A DNA stretch of 64,000 nucleotides from Thiobius zoothamnicola. GTDB lineage: Bacteria > Pseudomonadota > Gammaproteobacteria > Chromatiales > Chromatiaceae. Position numbers and translations under genes: made by a program. Below, in pieces: positions 52,863 through 62,197 of the stretch (its first letter is position 1; every line of letters begins with the position of its first letter). The stretch is from positions 1,178,001 to 1,242,000 of the forward strand of contig OY782758.1 in assembly GCA_963678215.1 (NCBI GenBank), written 5' to 3'. The notes under the pieces are model-generated. The model searched no databases. It worked only from the letters and a program-made list of their open reading frames with translations, and was not told where the DNA came from.

Positions 52863-53201
52863 GTGCCCAGAAAAATAACAGAGATTTACTCAAAGCTCCT
52901 TAGAGATAAACCATTCTATTTTTACATGAAAAAGAGTATTTATAGATATGAAGTAAAACGTGTATTAAATCCGAAATTTATCTCTAAAGAAGCTATCAGG
53001 GCTTTCCATGAACACTCATTCAACTCTCAATACCTATTCAACCCCTTATTAAGAAATCCTTCGATCTTCAGAAGACATATAGAAGAAGGACTCCTAGCTG
53101 TTTTAGTAAACTCTCATCAAGCACCAGAAGAATTAAGTATTTATGATGAGAATGGAGAAATCAAAGAGACGCAGATTTTGATCGCTAGTGCGACACATTG
53201 A
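52863..53201 (+). CDS. Unknown small protein, 3' end interrupted by IS30
   Basis: 112 residues if read from GTG 52863; an ATG at 52926 (MKKSIYRYEVKRV) may be the start. The final nine codons (about ILIASATH) come from the IS30 left end, so the natural C-terminus is lost. Basic, with segments FISKEAIRAFHEHSFNSQYLFNP and FRRHIEEGLLAVLVNS. Not recognised. It could be the upstream part of the toxin gene that resumes at 54251, but the frames do not match in the rejoined sequence. AT-rich like the rest of the island. Confidence 0.5.
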   Translation: MPRKITEIYSKLLRDKPFYFYMKKSIYRYEVKRVLNPKFISKEAIRAFHEHSFNSQYLFNPLLRNPSIFRRHIEEGLLAVLVNSHQAPEELSIYDENGEIKETQILIASATH

Positions 53202-54250
53202 AATCAAGAGGCCAGTGGGCGATGCTCACGGTCGTCTAAAACCAATGTGAGATCACTATGTCAGAGACATATACCCGACTGACCGAAGACGAACGATACC
53301 AGATATACGAAGACAAGTTTATGGGGTTATCCCATCGACAAATCGCTAAGAAGCTGAATCGCCATCACAGCACTATATCCCGTGAGATAAAGCGTAATAA
53401 GGGGCTTCGTGGATACCGTCCCAGACAAGCTCAACAGTTTGCTCGGCAACGGCACTTACTCAAGCCGAAACACATTAGAATGACGACTGATGTGCAGCGA
53501 CTTATTGTTAGGCATATCAAGAAAGATTGGCGTCCTGAGCAAATCCAAGGGCGATTAAGGCAAGAGGGTTATCCTATGGTTTGCCATAGTACGATCTATC
53601 GCTTTATCCAAGATGACAAAGCCGATGGTGGTCAGCTCTACAAGCACCTTCGTCACCTGAAACCCTACAAAAAGAGAACGGGAAAGGCTGAAACAAGGGG
53701 CCAAATCATAGGGCGAGTATCGATTGATGATCGGCCAGGCATCGTTGATCAGAAAGTTCGCCTTGGAGACTGGGAAGCAGATACGGTGATTGGGAAAGGC
53801 CACAAGGGTGTTCTTGTTACTTTGGCTGAGCGAGTTAGCAAGAAAACGCTCATTGCTCGCGTTCAGAGCAAGCACGCAAAAGGTGTTACTGCGGCTATTG
53901 TAAGGCTGTTAAAGCCGGAGAGAGGTAATCTACACACCATCACGTTTGATAATGGAAAAGAGTTTGCTCATCACGAACTGATCTCAAAAGCTCTGGGTAC
54001 CGATGGATACTTTGCACATCCATATCACTCGTGGGAGCGGGGTTTAAACGAAAACCACAACGGCTTAATCCGACAATACCTGCCGAAAGGTATGGCACTG
54101 GATCAAATTACTGACAAGGAAATCCATGTCATACAAAACAAACTCAACAATCGCCCAAGAAAGGCATTGGGCTATAAAACCCCGAACGAGATTTACGAGG
54201 AGATGAAGTTAGCTTCATAATTGAGCGGTGGCGCACTAGCGATCAAAATC
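53173..54250 (+). mobile_element. IS30-family insertion sequence, complete
   Basis: About 1.08 kb. Terminal inverted repeats of 19 bp are perfect: GATTTTGATCGCTAGTGCG at 53174-53192 and its complement at 54232-54250. A CGC on both sides (53170-53172 and 54251-54253) may be the target duplication. It sits inside the toxin island and separates the ORF at 52863 from the toxin domain. Confidence 0.88.
53258..54220 (+). CDS. IS30-family transposase
   Basis: 320 residues, intact. N-terminal HTH (LTEDERYQIYEDKFMGLS, NRHHSTISREIKRN), then the rve-like core with DDE residues: Asp in GDWEADTVIG, Asp in ITFDNGKEFAHH and Glu in GLNENHNGLIRQYLPKG. Different from the deleted IS30 at 36415. Confidence 0.95.
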   Translation: MSETYTRLTEDERYQIYEDKFMGLSHRQIAKKLNRHHSTISREIKRNKGLRGYRPRQAQQFARQRHLLKPKHIRMTTDVQRLIVRHIKKDWRPEQIQGRLRQEGYPMVCHSTIYRFIQDDKADGGQLYKHLRHLKPYKKRTGKAETRGQIIGRVSIDDRPGIVDQKVRLGDWEADTVIGKGHKGVLVTLAERVSKKTLIARVQSKHAKGVTAAIVRLLKPERGNLHTITFDNGKEFAHHELISKALGTDGYFAHPYHSWERGLNENHNGLIRQYLPKGMALDQITDKEIHVIQNKLNNRPRKALGYKTPNEIYEEMKLAS

Positions 54251-54925
54251 CGCGAGAATATTCCCCTTCAATTAACGAATCATGTACCTCATAAGTTAGA
54301 TAGAAACGATGCTTCTGGCAAGCAAAAGCATCAAGTAAAACAAAATCCTCTTCCCGCTAAGCAAGTGAATGATACGAAACCGAAAGAAACTGGAAGCGAT
54401 CAAGGTGGAGGTGGAGGTGGAGGCGATCACCCTCCTGAAGATGATGATACAAAGCTAGCAAAATCAGAAGGTGCCAGCCTTGAACAAATGGAAGCCAGAA
54501 AACGAGTCGCAAAGAAATTCATGGAAGAAAATCATTTTACCGATACTCAAATTGAAACAGCAATAGGTAGTGAAGACAGAACAGTTGACGGTGGCTTCGA
54601 TTTAACTAAACCAATAGAGGTTGTGTCATTTCCGCCTCCTGAAATGATGGGCCAATATGTAAGGGGCCATGGTTATCCTGGCAATTGGTTTGATCCTATT
54701 GGAAATCAACCTGCAACCTCACTTGGTCTAAGTCATGAGGGTAGAACTTATAAATCCTTTAAAGCTCCCAAGGGGAAAGGGCTAAAAGGAGTTGCTAAAT
54801 CAGTTGTCGATACCTGGACTAATAAGAAGAATCGCGTCAAAACAGAAGGCGGGGGAACCCAACTATTTGTAAACGATAATGTAAAAACAGATTGTATAAA
54901 ACTCAATATATTTGGAGATGGATAA
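54251..54925 (+). CDS. Polymorphic toxin C-terminal domain (type 46-like), 5' truncated
   Basis: About 224 residues of open frame from the IS30 right end to 54925 (the frame also opens at a TTG inside the IS at 54221). A low-complexity linker with a poly-Gly run (about 77-85 of the frame) precedes a toxin domain: LTKPIEVVSFPPPEMMGQYV, GYPGNWFDPIGNQPATSLGL and a final GGGTQLFV. This resembles polymorphic toxin type 46 or TNT-like NAD-degrading domains of Rhs/contact-dependent systems. The N-terminal delivery part is missing. The immunity candidate overlaps its stop. Confidence 0.65.
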   Translation, partial: RENIPLQLTNHVPHKLDRNDASGKQKHQVKQNPLPAKQVNDTKPKETGSDQGGGGGGGDHPPEDDDTKLAKSEGASLEQMEARKRVAKKFMEENHFTDTQIETAIGSEDRTVDGGFDLTKPIEVVSFPPPEMMGQYVRGHGYPGNWFDPIGNQPATSLGLSHEGRTYKSFKAPKGKGLKGVAKSVVDTWTNKKNRVKTEGGGTQLFVNDNVKTDCIKLNIFGDG

Positions 54926-55224
54926 TGAAGCTAGATCCACTTTTAGAAGCATCGAATAATGCACTAGATGAAATCGAGAATTTAATCTCAAAGAATGGTT
55001 CTAATGATGCGTTAAACTCCATAAAAGATCAGATAGAGTTTATTAAAAAACATGCCGAGAATGGCATTAATCCAAAATCTCAGTTAGGTGATAATAAATT
55101 TACCTATCCAATCATTTCATCTCGTGAGTTTGCCAGCCCCGATGAAATGATATTGCAAAATAAGTTGGACAAAGTAACTGTGATTTTAAGAGACATTCCC
55201 CGAGACTTTCCGGGAGTTGTTTAA
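54925..55224 (+). CDS. Candidate immunity protein for the type 46-like toxin
   Basis: 99 residues from ATG 54925, overlapping the toxin stop by one base (TAATG). Acidic, helical N-terminal half (LDPLLEASNNALDEIENLISK) and a short C-terminal domain (VTVILRDIPRDFPG). No named family recognised; the call rests on position and size. AT-rich. Confidence 0.6.
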   Translation: MKLDPLLEASNNALDEIENLISKNGSNDALNSIKDQIEFIKKHAENGINPKSQLGDNKFTYPIISSREFASPDEMILQNKLDKVTVILRDIPRDFPGVV

Positions 55225-55264
55225 TTTAAGGCAATGGCCAACCGTTGGTGGGACACCATTAGTA

Positions 55265-55340
<76 letters not shown>

Positions 55341-55495
55341 TTAAACTGGCTATAGACAACCGAAATTAAGCTGTCATCGATAGTTTGATCTCTCAAACAT
55401 GGAACCCAAAGCGTCTGCGATAAAATGCCTCTAAAGCCATGCTGAACAATCAATATCGCGCTATCATATCATTTGCTGAATCTAGGAGGAATACT

Positions 55496-56146
55496 GTGCC
55501 AGCATTTGCTTTCCTACGACTGGCGGCTTTAAGTGTTTTTTTACTCGCTTGTGATGCATTGGATAAACCAACGATCTCATTATATTTAGCCGTACAACGC
55601 GGTGATATTGACCAGTTGGAGCGGCACATCCATTGGGGAGCTGATATTAACGCACCTTTTCCCAATGGACGTTACCCGATGCACGAAGCAGCGGACAAAG
55701 GACGCACTATCCTGCTGCAACACTTGCTCAGTCATCAAGCAACATTGAATGTCCAGGATCAGTATGGAAAAAGCCCCATTGATTTAGCAATATTAGCCGG
55801 ACGCATTCAAGCCGCACAGATTCTACACCAAGCTGGTGCCGAATTTGATGCCTCCCAGTTATTATTATTGGTCGCTGAACAACAAACGACGGATCGTGAT
55901 ATCGTTCACTTTTTAGTCGAGCAAGGCGGCAATCTGGAAAGCACAGATGCTGACGGCAGAACCCCGTTACTCATAGCGGTGGGTCAAGGCAACCACCGTT
56001 TGGTGGGATATTTAATCCAACTGGGCGCCGATGTAGACGCTCGTGATGCGCAAGGACTATCCGCTCTGCGGATCGCCAGAATGAAAAACTTGCAACAAAT
56101 CGAACAACGCTTACTGCGCTATGGCGCGAACGGAGAATTGAATTAG
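55496..56146 (+). CDS. Ankyrin-repeat lipoprotein
   Basis: 216 residues. I choose the GTG at 55496 because an AGGAGGA site lies 6 bases upstream and the resulting N-terminus is a lipoprotein signal (PAFAFLRLAALSVFLLAC, Cys near residue 19); an upstream ATG at 55439 would give a poor leader. About five ankyrin repeats follow (e.g. LYLAVQRGDIDQLERHIHWGADIN, YPMHEAADKGRTILLQHLL, RTPLLIAVGQGNHRLVGYLI). A second exported ankyrin protein after the one at 51783. Followed at once by a 97-residue unknown. Confidence 0.88.
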   Translation: MPAFAFLRLAALSVFLLACDALDKPTISLYLAVQRGDIDQLERHIHWGADINAPFPNGRYPMHEAADKGRTILLQHLLSHQATLNVQDQYGKSPIDLAILAGRIQAAQILHQAGAEFDASQLLLLVAEQQTTDRDIVHFLVEQGGNLESTDADGRTPLLIAVGQGNHRLVGYLIQLGADVDARDAQGLSALRIARMKNLQQIEQRLLRYGANGELN

Positions 56147-56148
56147 TG

Positions 56149-56439
56149 ATGAGTAATACGCCGGAAGAGTTAACGATTAACTATAGCGAAGGGGGCATTG
56201 AAGTCGTCAAGGAACTGGATAAATGCATCTTATCCAGAGGCGCATGGACCACAATCCTATACCGCTATCAAGATTGGGACGCACGCAAAGAATGCTACAG
56301 CAAAGACAAATACTCCATTCGTCGCTACCAAAAACGTAACGGGGAATACCAACAAAAATCCAAATTCAACATCTCAAGCCCCGACCAGGCGCGCCAGCTA
56401 ATTGAAACTTTACAACAATGGTTACAAGACGACGCCTGA
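56149..56439 (+). CDS. Conserved small protein of unknown function
   Basis: 96 residues from ATG 56149; a GTG at 56146 overlaps the previous stop. Charged, with alternating beta-type strands (TIEVVKELDKCILSRGAWTTILYRYQ pattern) and a basic middle (YSIRRYQKRNGEYQQKSKF), ending in a helix (QARQLIETLQQWL). The strand pattern could suit nucleic-acid binding. Translationally coupled to the ankyrin lipoprotein. Confidence 0.65.
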   Translation: MSNTPEELTINYSEGGIEVVKELDKCILSRGAWTTILYRYQDWDARKECYSKDKYSIRRYQKRNGEYQQKSKFNISSPDQARQLIETLQQWLQDDA

Positions 56440-56514
56440 ACCATCACTCCTCACCATAAGCTTATCGGGTCATTACACTGGCGGCCTAACGCCGCCCAAA
56501 TCTCCACGCATGGC

Positions 56515-57264
56515 CTACCAAAATAACAGCTTAATGCTGAATACCACCAAGACGACATACAATACGCGCTTAACCCAGACATCACCATGAACGATAGTGG
56601 TGCGCGCACCAAAAAAACCGCCCAGCGCATTGCCAGCCGCCAATCCCAATCCAGCCCACCACAACAATTCAAGCTGGGAAGCATAAATCAGCAAAGCGAC
56701 GACGGTGTACATCAATACGATGGTGACCTTATGCATATTGGTCAACACCATATTCAAGCCCAGAACACGATGTAAAATCGGCATCAACAAGAAACCAACG
56801 CCAACCTGAATCAAGCCCCCCCAAAATCCTGCGCCAATCATCAGGATATGGCCGATCACCAAATGCCTGGGCCGACTCGCGACATCCCCTTCCTCTGGCT
56901 TATCCATGCCGCCCCGCCACATCACCACCAATACACCTAACATGGTCAACGCCAACAAACGGTTAAACCAAACGCCTTCAAGCTGCACCCCTAGGTTAGC
57001 CCCGACGATCGCACCGAGGGTCGCCATCGCCGCCAAAGAGAAACTGAGCTTGAGGTCGGCGAAACCACTACGAAAAAACACCGAGACCGCAGAAATATTC
57101 TGCGCCAGAATGGCAATTCGATTAGTGCCATTGGCGACCGGCCCGGGAATCCCCATAAACAACATCAGTGGAATCGTGAGTAATGAGCCACCCCCGGCCA
57201 TGACATTCAACCAACCGGCAAGCACACCGACTGACGCAAGAACCAATATCTGCCACCATTCCAT
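56515..57264 (-). CDS. TSUP (TauE/SafE) family transporter
   Basis: 249 residues, about eight spans in two halves, with the family signature AGWLNVMAGGGSLLTIPLMLFMGIPG near the N-terminus and GGFFGARTTI in the second half. Probably a sulfite or other anion exporter; the substrate is not evident. Not closely similar to the one at 15902. It converges with the 97-codon unknown. Confidence 0.9.
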   Translation of the reverse strand: MEWWQILVLASVGVLAGWLNVMAGGGSLLTIPLMLFMGIPGPVANGTNRIAILAQNISAVSVFFRSGFADLKLSFSLAAMATLGAIVGANLGVQLEGVWFNRLLALTMLGVLVVMWRGGMDKPEEGDVASRPRHLVIGHILMIGAGFWGGLIQVGVGFLLMPILHRVLGLNMVLTNMHKVTIVLMYTVVALLIYASQLELLWWAGLGLAAGNALGGFFGARTTIVHGDVWVKRVLYVVLVVFSIKLLFW

Positions 57265-57522
57265 AAAAAATCACCGGGAACCCAAAAGCGTATTAATCAT
57301 ACTCAAATTCCTATTAATTGCAGCGGCTAATATCCAGCCATTCAAAATGCTTATTGGCATAAAACCAAATTATCATCAATTCGTCATAAATATGTCTAGG
57401 TAGGCTGTCAATATAGGGTAGACTGTTATGCATAGCTGACAGCTTTGGCGCTTCCGGCGGATTTGTACGTTTGGCTGACCGGCGGCATGAGTTACACAAC
57501 GTACGTTATTGAGACAATTTGA

Positions 57523-57792
57523 ATGAATATTTATGTAGGCAATCTGCCGTATAGTGCAACCGACGTTGATTTACAAGAGATATTTTCGGCGCATGGGGCG
57601 GTAGGCAAAGCAAGTGTCATTATGGATCGTGAGACAGGTCGGTCAAAAGGCTTTGGTTTCGTTGAAATGGATGACAATGGTGAAGCCCAGAATGCCATCA
57701 AAGCATTGGATGGCAGCTCGCTGAACAACCGTAACCTTAAAGTGAACGAAGCGCGTCCACGCGAGTCAAAACCAAAGCATGGTCGCTACTAA
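57523..57792 (+). CDS. RNA-binding protein, single RRM
   Basis: 89 residues. RNP2 IYVGNLPY (3-10) and RNP1 KGFGFVEM (42-49) of the RNA-recognition motif, basic C-terminal tail. This is the small bacterial RRM type (Rbp-like, cold-responsive in cyanobacteria and some gammaproteobacteria). Binds single-stranded RNA; targets unknown. A GGCCTTTG/CAAAGGCC hairpin follows at 57829-57854. Confidence 0.93.
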   Translation: MNIYVGNLPYSATDVDLQEIFSAHGAVGKASVIMDRETGRSKGFGFVEMDDNGEAQNAIKALDGSSLNNRNLKVNEARPRESKPKHGRY

Positions 57793-57828
57793 CTGAGAGC
57801 GATTGATCTGGAGCAAATATCCAGGTCG

Positions 57829-57854
57829 GGCCTTTGCGCAACCCGCCAAAGGCC
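57829..57854 (+). terminator. Hairpin after the RRM gene
   Basis: GGCCTTTG (57829-57836) and CAAAGGCC (57847-57854) form a perfect 8-bp stem with a 10-nt loop, 37 bp after the stop. No T-run follows, so termination by this alone is uncertain. Confidence 0.35.
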
Positions 57855-57928
57855 TCCCCAAAACCACCGCCACCAATCCCCACATCCCTTAACCGATCAG
57901 GCCACCAGCCTGATGAACTGATTCTGCC

Positions 57929-60900
57929 TTGTCCCTATCCTTTTCCGACTGTCTGATCCGTGACCGCCATGCATTACGGCGTTTAGCACGCGCTTGCCAA
58001 AGCCCCCGATCCACGCCTGAATTGCAGCAGCAATTCACCGAACGCCAAGCCCGTTCGCAGGAGGCCGCCAAGCAGCGCCATCTGGCTTTGCCATCCATTG
58101 AGTTCCCGGCTGAACTGCCGATCATTGACCGACTGGATGAAATCCAACAAACCATCACCCATCATCAAGTGGTGGTGCTCTGCGGCGAAACCGGTTCCGG
58201 CAAATCGACTCAATTACCCAAAATATGCCTCTCACTCGGTTTAGGCGTATATGGCCGCATCGGCCACACCCAGCCGCGACGCATCGCCGCGCGCAGCCTA
58301 GCCAACCGGATCGCCGCTGAGTTGGGACAATCCGTGGGTGAGAGCATCGGCTATAAAGTCCGTTTCACCGACAAAGTCACTGAGAACAGCCACATCAAAT
58401 TGATGACCGACGGCATCCTCCTGACCGAAATTCAGCGCGATCCCTATTTAAATGAATATGACACCCTGATCATCGACGAAGCGCATGAACGCAGTCTGAA
58501 CATTGATTTTCTGCTGGGCTATTTGCGCCAACTACTCCCCAAGCGCCATGATCTGAAACTGATCATCACCTCGGCGACCATTGATCCACAACGGTTCTCC
58601 AACCATTTTAACCAAGCCCCCGTCATTGAAGTCTCAGGCCGAACCTATCCGGTGCAGGTCTATTATCGACCACCACCCGAAAATGAAGAAAACGGCGGCG
58701 TTGATCTCCAGCAAGGCTTACTGGACGCCGTTGACGAACTATCCCGCATGGATCGCGGCGATATTCTGGTTTTTTTCTCCGGCGAACGTGAAATCCGCGA
58801 AGCATCGGAAACCTTGCGCAAAGCCCGATTAACCAGCACCGAAGTGCTCCCATTGTATGCCCGGCAAAGCCCGGCAGAACAAGCGCGTATTTTTCAGCCC
58901 GGCGGACTGCGCCGCATCATCCTGGCGACCAATGTGGCGGAAACCTCACTCACCGTGCCCGGCATTCGTTATGTGATTGACACTGGCACAGCTCGCATCA
59001 GCCGTTATAGCACGCGCGCTAAAATCCAACGCCTACCGGTAGAAGCCATTTCACAAGCCAGCGCCGACCAACGTAAAGGACGTTGTGGCCGGGTGGCCGC
59101 CGGCATCTGCATCCGGCTTTACGAAGAAACGGATTTCCAACAACGCGACGCCTTCACCGAACCGGAGATTCTGCGCACCAACCTGGCGGCAGTCATCCTG
59201 CAAATGCAAGCGCTGGGATTTGGCGACATCGCCTCTTTTCCATTCGTCGAACCACCGGATAACCGCATGATCAAAGATGGTTACCGGGTATTGCACGAAT
59301 TAGGTGCCGTCGATAACACCCATAAAATCACCCGATTGGGCCGCGCTCTGGCGCGCCTGCCAATTGACCCCAGAATCGGTCGCATGCTGCTGGAAGCCGG
59401 TCAAAGCGGTTGCCTGCGCGAAACCCTCATCATCAGCGCCGGATTATCCGTGCAGGATCCGCGCGAACGTCCTCTCGACAAACAACAAACCGCCGATGAA
59501 GCACACGCCTTATTCGCCGATGAGCAGTCAGATTTCTTATCAATGGTCAAGTTATGGGATTTTCTGCACGAAAAACGGGAGGACTTGACGCGACGTAAAT
59601 TCGAGCGCCTCTGCCGTGAATACTTCCTGGCACCAACCCGAGTGCGCGAATGGTTTGATATCTATCGCCAACTCAAGCAACAGATGCATGCCCTAAAGCA
59701 TCACGAAAATCAAAAACCGGCCAGTTATGACATCGTGCATAAAGCCATCCTGTCCGGCCTGTTAAGCCATATCGGGCAACGTAATACCGGCAAAGAACGC
59801 AACTATCTCGGCACGCGTAATACCCGCTGGCATATCTTCCCCGGCTCCAGTCAGTTCAAACGCGAACCCAAATGGGTGATGGCGGCTGAACTGGTCGAGA
59901 CCACCCGACTTTATGCGCGCACTGTCGCGCAGATACAACCGGAATGGATTGAAAATCTGGCCGGCCATTTAGTCAAACGCAGCTATAGCGAACCCCACTG
60001 GCAAGCCAGAGCGGGACAAGTCGGTGCTTATGAAAAAGTCACCCTGTACGGCCTGCCGATCGTGCCGCGCCGACGCATCAACTATGGACCAATTGATCCA
60101 TCGGTGGCGCACGATATTTTTATCCGCTTCGGCCTGGTCGAAGACGAAGTACGCACCCGAGCGCCCTTCCGACGACATAACCAAGCGCTGATCACCGACC
60201 TGCATGCGCAAGAAATCAAAGCCAGACGACACGACCTGCTGGTGGATGAAGAAGCCATTTATCAATTCTATGCACAACGCATCCCGGCGGATATTTACAG
60301 CACCCGACAACTTGAAACCTGGCTGCGCAAACAAAGTCACCCCAAGCTGTTGCATATGCGGCTGGATGACATCCGCGCAAACACGACGAGTCACGCCGAA
60401 TCGCAATTTCCCGATCATCTGATATTGAATGGCGCGAAACTGCCACTCAGCTATCACTTTGAACCTAGCAATGAAGCCGATGGCGTGACAGTTAAAATAC
60501 CCTCGCCCTTATTGAACCAACTCAGCCAGGGACAAGTTGACTGGCTGATACCCGGCCTGATTACGGAAAAAATCACTGCCATGATCAAAGGCTTGCCGAA
60601 AAGCCTGCGTCGGCAGTTCGTGCCTGCACCGGATTACGTGCGACGCTGCCTCAATATCATGCAACCTGGCGAAACGCCGCTGCACCAAACATTAGCCGCT
60701 GCCCTCAAAAAGCTGACCGGGCAATATGTGCCGGAAGACGCCTGGCGGCTGGATACACTGGATCCTTATTTACAGATGCGCATCTGTTTGCTCAGTGCAG
60801 ATGGACGCAAAACACTCGCCTGTTCGCGCAATTTGGCGCAACTGCAACAAACCTACGCCAAATCAGCCGCACATACGGAAAACACCGTCACCACCCCACA

Positions 60901-61804
60901 TGCCTTAGCGCAAACCGGCCTGAAAGACTGGACCTGCGGCGATTTGCCGGAAACCGTTGAAATACGGCATCACGGTATGCAGTTCGTCGCCTACCCCGCC
61001 CTGGTCGATGAAGGCGACAGCGTATCCGTGTGCTGTCTGGATTCAGCCGCCCGTGCGGCGGTGGCCCATCATGCCGGATTACGTCGATTATTCATGCTGC
61101 GCCAACCCAAGACCGTACGCGATTTGCGCAAACAAAACACAACCCTCCAAACCCTGCGTCTGCACTACGCCAAAGCACCAAAACGCGCAAGCGACGCGAC
61201 GCCAGAACAGCAAGCGGCGCTCGAAGATCAGCTATTAATGCTCGCCTTTGATCAAACCTTTCTGCATGACGCCAAGCCCATACGCGACCAAGCGGCCTTC
61301 CAACAGCGCTACGACCAGAACCGGGCTGAATTATCCGAAAAATACCAGCGCGTTCTAACCCAGACCGCAACGATTCTGTCTCAATATCATGCCATTCGTA
61401 AATTATTGAATAGTCTCAACAACCTTCATTTACTGCCGCAAACCCAAGACATCCAACAGCAACTGGACAACCTGATTCACCAGGGTTTTCTGCAAACCAC
61501 GCCCACCGAACAACTGGCGCAATACCCGCGCTACCTGCAAGCGATTACATTGCGTTTGCAAAAACTCAAAAGTGGCGCGCAATCACGCGATCAACAAGCC
61601 ATGCGCGAAATGGCCGAACTCTGGCAGCACTGGCAACAACGTGACGAACAAATGCGTGAGAAAGGACAAATTGATCCACGCCTGGAAGACATCCGCTGGC
61701 AACTGGAAGAACTGCGGATTTCACTGTTCGCACAGGAAGTGAAAACCCGCTACCCCATATCGGTTAAACGCATTCAGAAATGTTGGAAAGCATCCGGTTT
61801 ATAA
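57929..61804 (+). CDS. hrpA: ATP-dependent RNA helicase HrpA
   Basis: DEAH-box helicase of 1291 residues, full family length. Walker A GETGSGKST (about 86-94), DEAH in LIIDEAHERSLN, SAT motif in IITSATID, and motif VI in QRKGRCGRVAAG. HA2 and OB-type domains follow, then the long HrpA-specific C-terminal region (about 680-1290). In E. coli HrpA acts on mRNA and ribosome rescue. Start codon is TTG at 57929, the first possible after an in-frame stop. Confidence 0.96.
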   Translation: MSLSFSDCLIRDRHALRRLARACQSPRSTPELQQQFTERQARSQEAAKQRHLALPSIEFPAELPIIDRLDEIQQTITHHQVVVLCGETGSGKSTQLPKICLSLGLGVYGRIGHTQPRRIAARSLANRIAAELGQSVGESIGYKVRFTDKVTENSHIKLMTDGILLTEIQRDPYLNEYDTLIIDEAHERSLNIDFLLGYLRQLLPKRHDLKLIITSATIDPQRFSNHFNQAPVIEVSGRTYPVQVYYRPPPENEENGGVDLQQGLLDAVDELSRMDRGDILVFFSGEREIREASETLRKARLTSTEVLPLYARQSPAEQARIFQPGGLRRIILATNVAETSLTVPGIRYVIDTGTARISRYSTRAKIQRLPVEAISQASADQRKGRCGRVAAGICIRLYEETDFQQRDAFTEPEILRTNLAAVILQMQALGFGDIASFPFVEPPDNRMIKDGYRVLHELGAVDNTHKITRLGRALARLPIDPRIGRMLLEAGQSGCLRETLIISAGLSVQDPRERPLDKQQTADEAHALFADEQSDFLSMVKLWDFLHEKREDLTRRKFERLCREYFLAPTRVREWFDIYRQLKQQMHALKHHENQKPASYDIVHKAILSGLLSHIGQRNTGKERNYLGTRNTRWHIFPGSSQFKREPKWVMAAELVETTRLYARTVAQIQPEWIENLAGHLVKRSYSEPHWQARAGQVGAYEKVTLYGLPIVPRRRINYGPIDPSVAHDIFIRFGLVEDEVRTRAPFRRHNQALITDLHAQEIKARRHDLLVDEEAIYQFYAQRIPADIYSTRQLETWLRKQSHPKLLHMRLDDIRANTTSHAESQFPDHLILNGAKLPLSYHFEPSNEADGVTVKIPSPLLNQLSQGQVDWLIPGLITEKITAMIKGLPKSLRRQFVPAPDYVRRCLNIMQPGETPLHQTLAAALKKLTGQYVPEDAWRLDTLDPYLQMRICLLSADGRKTLACSRNLAQLQQTYAKSAAHTENTVTTPHALAQTGLKDWTCGDLPETVEIRHHGMQFVAYPALVDEGDSVSVCCLDSAARAAVAHHAGLRRLFMLRQPKTVRDLRKQNTTLQTLRLHYAKAPKRASDATPEQQAALEDQLLMLAFDQTFLHDAKPIRDQAAFQQRYDQNRAELSEKYQRVLTQTATILSQYHAIRKLLNSLNNLHLLPQTQDIQQQLDNLIHQGFLQTTPTEQLAQYPRYLQAITLRLQKLKSGAQSRDQQAMREMAELWQHWQQRDEQMREKGQIDPRLEDIRWQLEELRISLFAQEVKTRYPISVKRIQKCWKASGL

Positions 61805-61853
61805 AGCCCTTAAAAGAGACAGTAAGCAGGCCTGACAAGGATAAACTCCCCAG

Positions 61854-62168
61854 CTATTGAATTAATAAACGCTCAACCACTTGCCCTCCCTGCAAATGTT
61901 GCTCAATAATTTCATCCAAATCCTCCCGGTCAACATAGGTGTACCAAACACCTTCCGGGTAGACCACCATCACCGGGCCTGCTTCGCACCGATCCAGACA
62001 ACCAGCCGTATTGATGCGCACAGACCCGGCTCCTTGGCTTAAACCCAGTGTTTTACAACGCTGCTTGACATAATCACGCGCCGCCTGCGCATCACACTGT
62101 TGGCAGGACTGTCGCTCCCCATCACGCAGATTCGTGCAAAAAAACACATGTTGTCGGTAATAGCCCAT
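61854..62168 (-). CDS. (2Fe-2S) ferredoxin, thioredoxin-like
   Basis: 104 residues from ATG 62166-62168 (MGYYRQHVFFCTN); an ATG five codons earlier is possible. Cluster Cys in the order C-x(11)-C-x-x-C in the N-terminal region and INTAGCLDRCEAGPVMVVYPEG: the thioredoxin-like 2Fe-2S fold of NuoE-related shethna-type ferredoxins. Electron carrier; partner unknown. Divergent from the Fe-S oxidoreductase gene at 62198. Confidence 0.92.
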   Translation of the reverse strand: MGYYRQHVFFCTNLRDGERQSCQQCDAQAARDYVKQRCKTLGLSQGAGSVRINTAGCLDRCEAGPVMVVYPEGVWYTYVDREDLDEIIEQHLQGGQVVERLLIQ

Positions 62169-62197
62169 CTTGATCAGCCCCATGAAATAAAATAACG

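Noticed and set aside
52863..54925. ORF at 52863 and the toxin domain as two halves of one gene split by IS30
   Set aside because: When the IS and one CGC copy are removed, the two frames do not join: the left frame meets a stop soon after the junction. A frameshift could hide a real join, so I keep them as separate entries.
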